From: CAZMVU01 sp964569295
GTDB taxonomy: Bacteria > Hydrogenedentota > Hydrogenedentia > Hydrogenedentales > JAGMZX01
Length of the DNA stretch: 15,499 nt
Direction: 5' to 3'
Assembly: GCA_964569295.1 (NCBI GenBank)
Contig: CAZMVU010000110.1
Coordinates: 1-15,499 of the forward strand
The notes under the pieces: model-generated
What the model was told of the DNA's origin: nothing
Database searches by the model: none
Seen by the model: only the letters and a program-made list of their open reading frames with translations
Part shown: positions 7,324 to 13,877 of the stretch, piece after piece
Numbering within the stretch: the stretch's first letter is position 1
How the letters are laid out: each line of letters opens with the position of its first letter
Made by a program: the position numbers and the translations under genes

Positions 7324-8495
7324 GCCAGAAAAAGCTGCCCCGACGCGACTTCTTCAAGACCAGCGCCGCCGGCGCCCTTGGCGGCACGCACCTTGCCCAG
7401 GGACAAAAGGTGCCCCGCAAGGAGCTCGGATCGACCGGTGTGGATATCCCGATTATCCTCATGGGCGGCAGCATGGCCTTCGACCCGCAATACGACAAGC
7501 GCCTCCACCGGGCCTATCAGTTGGGCGTGGACTACTTTGACACCGCGCAAATCTATGCTGGGGGCCAGTCGCAGAAAACCCTGGCGCCGTTCATCGAGCA
7601 GGTGGGGCGCAAGAACGTGTGGGTCACCTCGAAGGCGAAGCTCGTCGGCGATCGCTGCACCCCGGAGAACTACAAGAAACAGGCTGACCGCTGCCTCGAG
7701 GATCTCGAGACAGACTACCTCGACATGTTCTTCATGCATATGATCCAACGGCCCGACACGGATCTCGAACCCGAGTTCATCAAGATGGGCGAGGAACTCA
7801 AGAAGGCCAACAAAATCCGTTTCTTCGGGTTTTCGACCCACCACGGCACCGTACCGGAAATGATGAACAAGGCCGCCGAAATCGGCAGCGACGGCATCGA
7901 CGCGATCATGTTCCGTTACAACTTCCGGCAATATGGCGACGTGGCGCTGAACAAAGCCATCGACGCCTGCAAGCAGGCGGGGATCGGTCTCATCGCCATG
8001 AAGACCCAGGGCTCCGTGCCGGAAGACATCGAGGAGGTGGTCGAATTCAAGTCGGAGAACTTCACCTTGCCGCAGGCCAAGCTGAAGGCCGTGTGGGCGG
8101 ATGATCGAATCGACGCGGCCGTGTCGCACATGGAGAATGTCGAGCACGTGATGGAAAACTGCAAAGCGGCTATGAGCCAAGAAAAACTGGCCATGAGCGA
8201 GTTCGTGCAGCTCAACCGTTTGGCCGCGCTCACCGCCGGCTACCACTGCCTTGGCTGCAACCAGCACTGCGAGGCGTGCGTGCCCGGCAACCTGCGGATA
8301 GCCGACACGCTGCGCTACCTCATGTACCATGATAGCTACCACCAGCCGGAGGAGGCGCGCCGTTTGTACCAGGCCCTCGCGGCACACGAGCGGGACATCG
8401 GCGGGATGGACTTGAGCGCTGCCGAGGGCGCGTGCCCGCAGGGCATCGCGATTAAGAAACGTCTCGCCGACGCCAAACGCGTATTATCGGCCTGA
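7320..8495 (+). CDS. Tat-exported aldo/keto reductase with C-terminal cysteine cluster (paralogue 1)
   Basis: 391 aa. The ATG at 7320 overlaps the previous stop (ATGA) and has GGAAGGA upstream. The N-terminus contains PRRDFFK (7-13) followed by a small-residue stretch, a Tat-type signal without an obvious AxA cleavage site. An aldo/keto reductase barrel follows (about 31-290) with the complete family tetrad: D74 and Y79 in DYFDTAQIYAGG, K105 in VTSKAK, and H140 in FFMHMI. After the barrel are C310, C313, C317 and C320, then C372 in ACPQGI, about 52 residues further on, a plausible split [4Fe-4S] ligand set like those of the ferredoxin-tailed aldo/keto reductases (COG1453 type). Family members reduce carbonyls with NADPH; export through Tat would allow the cofactor to be bound before export. 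The substrate is unknown. The next gene is a close paralogue. Its position after a polyferredoxin suggests electron exchange with the membrane rather than with soluble NADPH. Confidence 0.87.
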   Translation: MSQKKLPRRDFFKTSAAGALGGTHLAQGQKVPRKELGSTGVDIPIILMGGSMAFDPQYDKRLHRAYQLGVDYFDTAQIYAGGQSQKTLAPFIEQVGRKNVWVTSKAKLVGDRCTPENYKKQADRCLEDLETDYLDMFFMHMIQRPDTDLEPEFIKMGEELKKANKIRFFGFSTHHGTVPEMMNKAAEIGSDGIDAIMFRYNFRQYGDVALNKAIDACKQAGIGLIAMKTQGSVPEDIEEVVEFKSENFTLPQAKLKAVWADDRIDAAVSHMENVEHVMENCKAAMSQEKLAMSEFVQLNRLAALTAGYHCLGCNQHCEACVPGNLRIADTLRYLMYHDSYHQPEEARRLYQALAAHERDIGGMDLSAAEGACPQGIAIKKRLADAKRVLSA

Positions 8496-8531
8496 ACACC
8501 CCTAAACACGAGGATTTCGGAGGGCTTTGAA

Positions 8532-9716
8532 ATGAATCGACGTGACTTCATGAGAAACACCATGGCTGCCGGTGCGGGCTTCGGCCTGCTGGGGCATGCC
8601 GCGCAAGGAGCCCCGTCAGCGCAATCCGACACGCAGGTGCCCCGCCGCACGCTCGGTAAAACGGGGGAAAGCGTGCCCGTTATCATGATGGGCACGAACC
8701 AGGCCCTTGACCCAAAGTATGACAAGCGCCTCCACCGCGCGTATCAGCTCGGCGTAGACTATATCGACACGGCCGAGATGTATGCCGGGGGCCAGTCCCA
8801 CGGCCAGATCGCACCGTTCATCAAGCAGGTGGGAGACCGCAAGAAGCTGTGGATCACGAGCAAGGCGCATATAAGCCTGGCAGACGACGCGGCCAAGGGC
8901 TTTGAGCAGGCGCTCGACAAGGCCCTCGCCGACCTCGAGACGGATTACCTCGATCTCTTTCTCATGCACATGGCGCATGACGAAAGCTTTCTGGACAAGC
9001 GCTTCCTCGATATGGGCGAGGCCCTGAAGAAGTCCGGAAAAATCCGCTACTTCGGGTTCTCGGCACACGACGGCAGTGTGCCCCGGATGCTCGAGAAGGC
9101 CGCAGCATTGGGAGAGGGCATCGACGCGGTGCTCTTCCGCTACAACTTCCGTATGTATGGCGATGTGGCGTTCAACAAAGCGCTCGACGCCGCGCACAAA
9201 GCGGGTATTGGCCTTATCGCCATGAAGACGCTCGCAGCCATCCCGAAGGACGCCGAAGAGATCGTGCCCTGGACGTCAAAGGATTTTACCCTCACCCAAG
9301 CCAAGCTGAAGGCCGTGCTGGCCGATGAGCGCATCGCGGGCGTCGCCTCGCAGATGTCGAATGTCGAGCAGGTCATGGAAAATACGGGCGCGGTACTCTC
9401 CAACCAAGAGCTCGCCATGAACGACTATATGCAGCTTCACCGGCTCGCCGGTCTCACCGCATGCGAGTACTGCACCGGCTGTGGCCGATGCGAGGGCATG
9501 GTAGATGGCCCCGTGCGGATTGCCGACACCTTGCGCTACCTCATGTACCACGACTGCTACGGCAAGCAAAAGGAAGCACGCGCGCTGTACCACAATCTCA
9601 ACGCCGCCGAGCGCGATTTCGCACGCGCCGACCTGCATGCGGCGAAAGCCGCCTGTCCGCAGGGGATCGATATCCCGGCGAAGCTCGCCCAGGCGCAGCG
9701 CGTGCTCAGCGCCTGA
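8532..9716 (+). CDS. Tat-exported aldo/keto reductase with C-terminal cysteine cluster (paralogue 2)
   Basis: 394 aa. GGAGGG at 8519-8524 precedes the ATG by 7 nt. The N-terminus NRRDFMR (2-8) plus a Gly/Ala-rich stretch is a Tat-type signal with possible cleavage near residues 23-27. The barrel tetrad is intact: D79 and Y84 in DYIDTAEMYAGG, K111 in ITSKAH, H146 in LFLMHM. The C-terminal cysteines are C311, C314, C317 and C320 (CEYCTGCGRC), with C375 in ACPQGI; spacing differs from paralogue 1, where the third gap is one residue longer. Long shared segments (YDKRLHRAYQLGVDY, IADTLRYLMYHD, the C-terminal RVLS) show tandem duplication followed by divergence, mostly in the N-terminus and around the active-site side of the barrel (AMKTQGSVPED against AMKTLAAIPKD). 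It is the last gene before the hairpin at 9757. The two copies may differ in substrate or form a heteromer; neither is shown by the sequence. Confidence 0.87.
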   Translation: MNRRDFMRNTMAAGAGFGLLGHAAQGAPSAQSDTQVPRRTLGKTGESVPVIMMGTNQALDPKYDKRLHRAYQLGVDYIDTAEMYAGGQSHGQIAPFIKQVGDRKKLWITSKAHISLADDAAKGFEQALDKALADLETDYLDLFLMHMAHDESFLDKRFLDMGEALKKSGKIRYFGFSAHDGSVPRMLEKAAALGEGIDAVLFRYNFRMYGDVAFNKALDAAHKAGIGLIAMKTLAAIPKDAEEIVPWTSKDFTLTQAKLKAVLADERIAGVASQMSNVEQVMENTGAVLSNQELAMNDYMQLHRLAGLTACEYCTGCGRCEGMVDGPVRIADTLRYLMYHDCYGKQKEARALYHNLNAAERDFARADLHAAKAACPQGIDIPAKLAQAQRVLSA

Positions 9717-9723
9717 TGGCGTG

Positions 9724-9752
9724 TTGCCCAGGCTTTACCAAACGGATACTAT
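9724..9752 (+). promoter_or_regulatory. Possible promoter for the M28 peptidase gene
   Basis: TTGCCC (9724-9729), a 17-bp spacer and TACTAT (9747-9752), each hexamer 4 of 6 to the sigma70 consensus. A start near 9759 would place the 34-nt hairpin at the very 5' end of the peptidase message. The element overlaps the expected terminator zone of the upstream operon, so it may be a chance match. Confidence 0.25.
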
Positions 9753-9756
9753 AAGC

Positions 9757-9795
9757 GCCCCGCCGCTAGTCAGCTGACTGGCAGCGGGGCATTTT
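9757..9795 (+). terminator. Strong hairpin, probable rho-independent terminator of the redox operon
   Basis: The arms GCCCCGCCGCTAGTCAG (9757-9773) and CTGACTGGCAGCGGGGC (9774-9790) pair over 17 positions with one C-A mismatch and one T-G wobble and essentially no loop; ATTTT follows at 9791-9795. It lies 41 nt after the stop of the last operon gene. The U-tract is short, and only the plus-strand side has one. The centre AGTCAGCTGACT is a perfect 12-bp palindrome, so a protein-binding role is an alternative. Confidence 0.65.
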
Positions 9796-9831
9796 ACGGT
9801 CTTCCGTACGAACTCCGGGTGAACCATCGCC

Positions 9832-11061
9832 ATGAATGAAGAACAAGCAAGCGCCGCCGGAGACTGGGGTGCCAGCCTCATACGCCGCATCATCGCCGCA
9901 TGCGGGCCGCGGGAACCGGGCAGCACCGCCGAACGCAAGGCGCAGGATATGGTCGCCGAGGAATTGCGCCCCTTTGTGGATACGGTCGCGCTCGAACCGT
10001 TTACAGTGAAGCCCCGGGCGTTCCTCAGGTTCATGCCGATCACGAGTGTGTTGCTGGTATTGGCCGTGGCCGCCTACTGGTTGCTTCCTTACAGCCTGGT
10101 TGGTCTTGGGCTGGCAGCGCTCGGTGCGATCGTGGCCATTTGCCAGTTCCTGTTCTACCGCCAGTTGCTCGATCCCCTGTTTCCAGGCCGCACCTCACAC
10201 AACCTTATCGGCACGCGTATGCCGAAGGGCGCGACCAAGCGCCGCTTTATATTGAGTGGCCATATTGACTCGGCCTATGAGTGGCCTTTCAGTTACTACC
10301 TTGGCGTGTGGGCGGTGCGGCTGGTTATCGCGGGTACAATCATCGGTAGTGTGGTAGTTTTGTTTTCTGGGCTGGCCCGGCTTCTGTTTGACGGGATTGC
10401 CGTGAGTGCACCGGCGGGTGTGTGGTTCTGGGCGGGGCTGGTGCAGGTGGTGTTTCTCCCATGCTTCATCGGCTTGTTCTTCTTCGTGAGCTATCGCCGG
10501 GTAGTGCCGGGCGCCAACGACAACCTCACCGGCGTGGTAGCGGCGTTGGCAGTGGCGAAGCACCTGCACGAAACAGCCGAGCAACTCGAGCACACCGAAC
10601 TTCGGGTTATCAGCATGGGCTCGGAAGAGGCCGGCCTGCGCGGCGCCAAGGCCTACGCAGCCCGCCACCGCGATGACCTAAGCGCTGTTCCCACGGTCTT
10701 TGTCGCCCTCGAAACCTTCCGCGACGATGAGCACATGGCCGTGTATAACCGCGACATGAGCGGCCTCGTGCAGCATGATCCCGCCGCCTCGCGCCTGTTG
10801 ACGGAAGCGGGCAAACGCTGTGGCCGCGATCTCAGCTATGCAACCATCTACGTGGGCGCGTCGGACGCCGCCGCCTTTTCCCAGGCGGGTATCCCCGCGG
10901 CGGCCCTTGCCGCTATGGACCCCGCCCCCCCGCGCTATTATCATACGCGCTTGGATGACGTGAACAACTTGAACCCCGCCTGCATCGCACAAGGCATCCG
11001 GATCGCCCTCGAGGCGACGCGACGCTTCGATGCAGAGGGCCTGCCCGCGGAGGATGCATAA
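9832..11061 (+). CDS. Integral-membrane M28 family zinc metallopeptidase
   Basis: 409 aa. Predicted aminopeptidase-type hydrolase with two zinc ions. Metal and catalytic residues are visible in family order: H144 and D146 (SGHIDSA), D230 (PGANDNLTG), the E265-E266 pair (GSEEAGLRG), E294 (ALETF), H371 (YYHTRLDD). There is no signal peptide; instead there are four membrane segments (about 68-87, 88-108, 160-181, 196-220), two of them lying between the first and second metal ligands. Arginines and lysines flank the segments on the peptidase side (KPRAFLR, YRQ, YRRV), so by the positive-inside rule the active site may face the cytoplasm. Substrate is unknown. The start ATG has only a weak upstream GGGTG. 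The stop overlaps the start of the DUF1080 gene by one base (TAATG), so the two are probably co-translated. Confidence 0.86.
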   Translation: MNEEQASAAGDWGASLIRRIIAACGPREPGSTAERKAQDMVAEELRPFVDTVALEPFTVKPRAFLRFMPITSVLLVLAVAAYWLLPYSLVGLGLAALGAIVAICQFLFYRQLLDPLFPGRTSHNLIGTRMPKGATKRRFILSGHIDSAYEWPFSYYLGVWAVRLVIAGTIIGSVVVLFSGLARLLFDGIAVSAPAGVWFWAGLVQVVFLPCFIGLFFFVSYRRVVPGANDNLTGVVAALAVAKHLHETAEQLEHTELRVISMGSEEAGLRGAKAYAARHRDDLSAVPTVFVALETFRDDEHMAVYNRDMSGLVQHDPAASRLLTEAGKRCGRDLSYATIYVGASDAAAFSQAGIPAAALAAMDPAPPRYYHTRLDDVNNLNPACIAQGIRIALEATRRFDAEGLPAEDA

Positions 11062-12623
11062 TGCGCACCGGCCGATTCCTGTTCCGCCTGACTCTGCTGT
11101 TTGCTATAGCCGTAGTAATCGTGCCGGCCCTGGCCGAAGAACCATTGCCGCTCGAGCAGGCGAGCCCGTTCCAACTCGCCGACGATCCTTATATGGGCGA
11201 CTACCGGGGCACCTGGCATACAGAAGGCAAGCCGGCGCAGCAGCTCTGCGCCCAGGTGATTGCCCTTGGTGACGGCGCTTACCGCGCACACCTGCTGGAA
11301 CGCTTCACAGCCCGCGGCGCACGCTTCGCCACACTTGAAGGCACGGCGCGCAACAGCGGCGTGATCTTCGAAGGGGAAGCGAAGGGAGACAATTACGCCG
11401 GAACGACGTGGAAAGGCAAGGCCGGTACCGATAAGTTCACCGGCCATATCAGCGGGGCGCTGACGGGCACATTCACCATGGAGCTTATCAAGCGGCTGTC
11501 GCCCACACTTGGCGAGTATCCGCCGGAGGATGCCGTCGTGCTTTTCGACGGTGCAAGCCTCACGCATTGGGTGCAACCCGCGCCGGACCCCAACATTCTC
11601 GATTTCACCAAGGTATTCAGCCCGGACCATGCCGTCGCCTATTTGCGCACGCATGTGCTTGCCGATGCCGCCGAAAAGGTTCAGTTCGAACTCGGCAGCG
11701 ACGACGGCGTGAAGGTCTGGCTCAACGGAGAGCAGATACACGCCAACAATGTCTCTCGCGGTGTCACGCCCGGCGAGGACACGTTTACCGCATCATTGAA
11801 GGCCGGTGAAAACACCGTACTCGCGAAAATTACCCAGGCAACGGGCGGCTGGGGCTTCGTACTGCGCCTGGTTACCGAAGACGGCGCCGTGCCCGCGAAG
11901 GTGCAGGTGGCGCCGGGGGCCGATGCGGAACCTGCCGCGCTCACGGATACCAAAGGTTATGTGCGGCATTGGCAAGTGAGCGGTCCGTATCGGGAAGAGG
12001 GCAAGACCGGCGAAGAGATTTTCGATGTGGCCTTCGCACCCGAAGAAGGTGCGGGCGACTGGCAGCCCATGCCGCTTGATAACGCCGAACCTGCCCCATG
12101 CCGCTGGAAGCTCCTCGAAAACGGCGCTATGGAAGTGCATCAGGGCGGCATCATCAGCAAGGAGGTCTTCGGCGACCACAAGCTGCATGTCGAGTTTCGC
12201 ACGCCTTTGATGCCCGACAAGCGCGGCCAGGAACGGGGTAACTCGGGCGTGTACCTCCAGGGCCGCTATGAGGTGCAGGTGCTGGACAGCTATGGTCTCG
12301 AGGGCGTGGACAACGAGTGCGGGGGGATCTACAAAGTGGCCAGTCCGCGAGTGAATATGTGCGCACCGCCCCTCCAATGGCAGACCTACGACATCACCTT
12401 CCGCGCGCCGCGGTTCGATGAAGATGGCGGCAAAAGCGCCGACGCCACACTGACCGTCCACCACAATGGTGTGCTTATCCACGAGGATGTCGCCGTGCCC
12501 AAACCCACCGCGGCCCATGTCGGCGGCGATATACGCGACCCCGGCCCACTCCACCTGCAAGACCACGGCAACCCCGTGTGGTTCCGCAACATCTGGGCAG
12601 TGCCCCTCGACAATGCAGAATAG
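11061..12623 (+). CDS. Secreted DUF1080 protein with inserted lectin-like modules
   Basis: 520 aa. Sec signal peptide: basic RTGRFLFR (2-9), a hydrophobic core, and PALA|EE at 22-27. Residues 42-150 are a small beta-rich domain (DPYMGDYRGTWHT) often seen in front of DUF1080 domains. DUF1080 begins with VVLFDGASLTHWV (159-171) but is then interrupted: 185-272 is a jelly-roll module (VAYLRTHVL, LGSDDGVKVWLNGE, KAGENTVLAKI, GGWGFVLRL) and 300-344 a partial second module (HWQVSGPY). DUF1080 resumes near 347 (CRWKLLENGAMEV) and continues with HVEFRTP (376-382), GNSGVYLQGRYEVQVLDSYG (393-412), YDITFRAPRF and a C-terminal IRDPGPLHLQDHG. Proteins with this domain include 3-keto-glycoside hydrolases acting in alternative disaccharide breakdown; whether this one does so is inference. 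The cysteines C420 and C434 could form a disulfide in the exported protein. Confidence 0.87.
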   Translation: MRTGRFLFRLTLLFAIAVVIVPALAEEPLPLEQASPFQLADDPYMGDYRGTWHTEGKPAQQLCAQVIALGDGAYRAHLLERFTARGARFATLEGTARNSGVIFEGEAKGDNYAGTTWKGKAGTDKFTGHISGALTGTFTMELIKRLSPTLGEYPPEDAVVLFDGASLTHWVQPAPDPNILDFTKVFSPDHAVAYLRTHVLADAAEKVQFELGSDDGVKVWLNGEQIHANNVSRGVTPGEDTFTASLKAGENTVLAKITQATGGWGFVLRLVTEDGAVPAKVQVAPGADAEPAALTDTKGYVRHWQVSGPYREEGKTGEEIFDVAFAPEEGAGDWQPMPLDNAEPAPCRWKLLENGAMEVHQGGIISKEVFGDHKLHVEFRTPLMPDKRGQERGNSGVYLQGRYEVQVLDSYGLEGVDNECGGIYKVASPRVNMCAPPLQWQTYDITFRAPRFDEDGGKSADATLTVHHNGVLIHEDVAVPKPTAAHVGGDIRDPGPLHLQDHGNPVWFRNIWAVPLDNAE

Positions 12624-12679
12624 ACGAGCAGGGGACGGTTGTGTGCAGCCGCGAGAGCATTACGTCGCCCGGAAGCTAA

Positions 12680-12709
12680 CTGCGGGGCACGCACGCCAAG
12701 CCCGCGCAG
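12680..12709. terminator. Possible hairpin terminator between convergent genes
   Basis: CTGCGGGGC (12680-12688) pairs with GCCCGCGCAG (12700-12709) over nine base pairs with one bulged G and an 11-nt loop. It sits 1 nt beyond the malate dehydrogenase stop and 57 nt beyond the DUF1080 stop, where transcripts from both sides converge. Neither side has a proper U-tract, so termination is only suggested by position. Confidence 0.35.
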
Positions 12710-12710
12710 C

Positions 12711-13661
12711 TTACAACAGGCCCAACTCCTTGAGCTGGCCAATACCCGTCTTCACTTCGTCGGCAGACTTGTGCAGGGCCGCCCTCTCATCATCGCTGAT
12801 CTCGATCTCGACAACCTGTTCGACGCCGTTCTTGCCAAGAATGCACGGCACACCCATGTAGAGATTATCGAGGCCATACTGACCGTTGAGCATGGCGGCC
12901 GACGGTAAAAGCTGCTTCTCATCACGCAGAATGGCCTGCGCCATCCGCACAGCACTCGCGGCCGGGGCATAGAAAGCAGAGCCGGTCTTCAAGAGTTGCA
13001 CAATCTCACCACCGCCTTTCCGGGTCCGCTCGACAATAGCGTCGATCCGGTCCTTGGACATGAGCTTGGTGATGGGTATACCCGATACGGTGGTATGGTG
13101 CGGAAGCGGCACCATGTCGTCGCCATGAGAACCAAGCACCATGGTATCCACGTTCGTCATGCTAACGCCCAATTCCATGGCGACAAAGCTGCGCATGCGC
13201 GCCGAATCGAGACAGCCGGCCATGCCGACCACGCGCGCAGCGGGAAAGCCCAGTTTCTCGTAGGCGAGGTAGACCATCGTGTCGAGGGGGTTCGTCACGA
13301 GAACCACGATTGAATCCGGCGCATATTGTTTGATATTTCCGCATATCTCGGAAATGATCGTGCCGTTCTTCTCCAGCAAATCGAGCCGGGTCATCCCGGG
13401 CTTGCGCGGCAATCCCGCCGTCACAATACACAAATCGGCGCCTGCGATATCCTGGTAATCGTTCGTGCCCGTGGCTTGGCAACTGTACCCGCGGATGGGG
13501 CCCGCTTCGCTGAGATCGAGGGCTTTGCCCTGCGGCAACCCCTCGACAATGTCCGTGAGGACGACGTCACCCAATTCCAGTTCAAGACAGTACTGGGCGG
13601 CCGAAGCACCCACATTACCCGCGCCTATACACGCAATTCTGAATTTCTTACCCACAGACAT
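12711..13661 (-). CDS. mdh: NAD-dependent malate dehydrogenase, LDH-like type
   Basis: 316 aa, full length for the lactate-dehydrogenase-like malate dehydrogenases. Catalyses reversible malate/oxaloacetate conversion in the TCA cycle, in the cytoplasm. Visible elements are the Rossmann glycine motif GAGNVG (13-18), D37 in LTDI that favours NAD over NADP, the substrate loop PRKPGMTR (85-92), whose R86 marks malate rather than lactate specificity, LVTNPLD (121-127), D152 and R155 in GCLDSAR, and catalytic H179 in GSHGDD. GGAAGGG lies about 6 nt upstream of the ATG on the minus strand, fixing the start. It is a single-gene unit, convergent with the DUF1080 gene and divergent from the WG-repeat gene. 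A lone TACAAT (-10-like, 13713-13718 on the minus strand) lies upstream, without a matching -35. Confidence 0.95.
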   Translation of the reverse strand: MSVGKKFRIACIGAGNVGASAAQYCLELELGDVVLTDIVEGLPQGKALDLSEAGPIRGYSCQATGTNDYQDIAGADLCIVTAGLPRKPGMTRLDLLEKNGTIISEICGNIKQYAPDSIVVLVTNPLDTMVYLAYEKLGFPAARVVGMAGCLDSARMRSFVAMELGVSMTNVDTMVLGSHGDDMVPLPHHTTVSGIPITKLMSKDRIDAIVERTRKGGGEIVQLLKTGSAFYAPAASAVRMAQAILRDEKQLLPSAAMLNGQYGLDNLYMGVPCILGKNGVEQVVEIEISDDERAALHKSADEVKTGIGQLKELGLL

Positions 13662-13877
13662 GGTGTTCCCTTCCGCGTTTCGTTACTGGTTGTTACAGGT
13701 GAAGAAAACGCCATTGTACCGCCCGGCTATTCCGCAAGTCGACGTTGTTGCCCCTTTTCGCATTGTTGCGCCAGACGCCGCATCGCGATACAAGACTTTT
13801 CCGCGAGCCCATCCTTTATGTTACCCTTAGCGCCAACCCACCGCTACTTGCAAGAACCACCCACAGGAGCACCGGCT

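Noticed and set aside
7230..8387. Minus-strand open frame (385 codons) antisense to the first aldo/keto reductase
   Set aside because: The opposite strand has a complete enzyme with catalytic residues; the antisense product is rich in His, Val and Arg in the way codon-bias shadows are.
13713..13718. TACAAT on the minus strand as an mdh promoter
   Set aside because: The -10 is good, but the only TTG-type -35 candidate is 13 bp away, too close; not enough to list as a promoter.
13326..13877. N-terminal extension of the WG-repeat frame by 184 codons
   Set aside because: Most of it overlaps mdh in antisense; the ATG at 13878 has AGGAG at the right distance and is followed by a membrane anchor.
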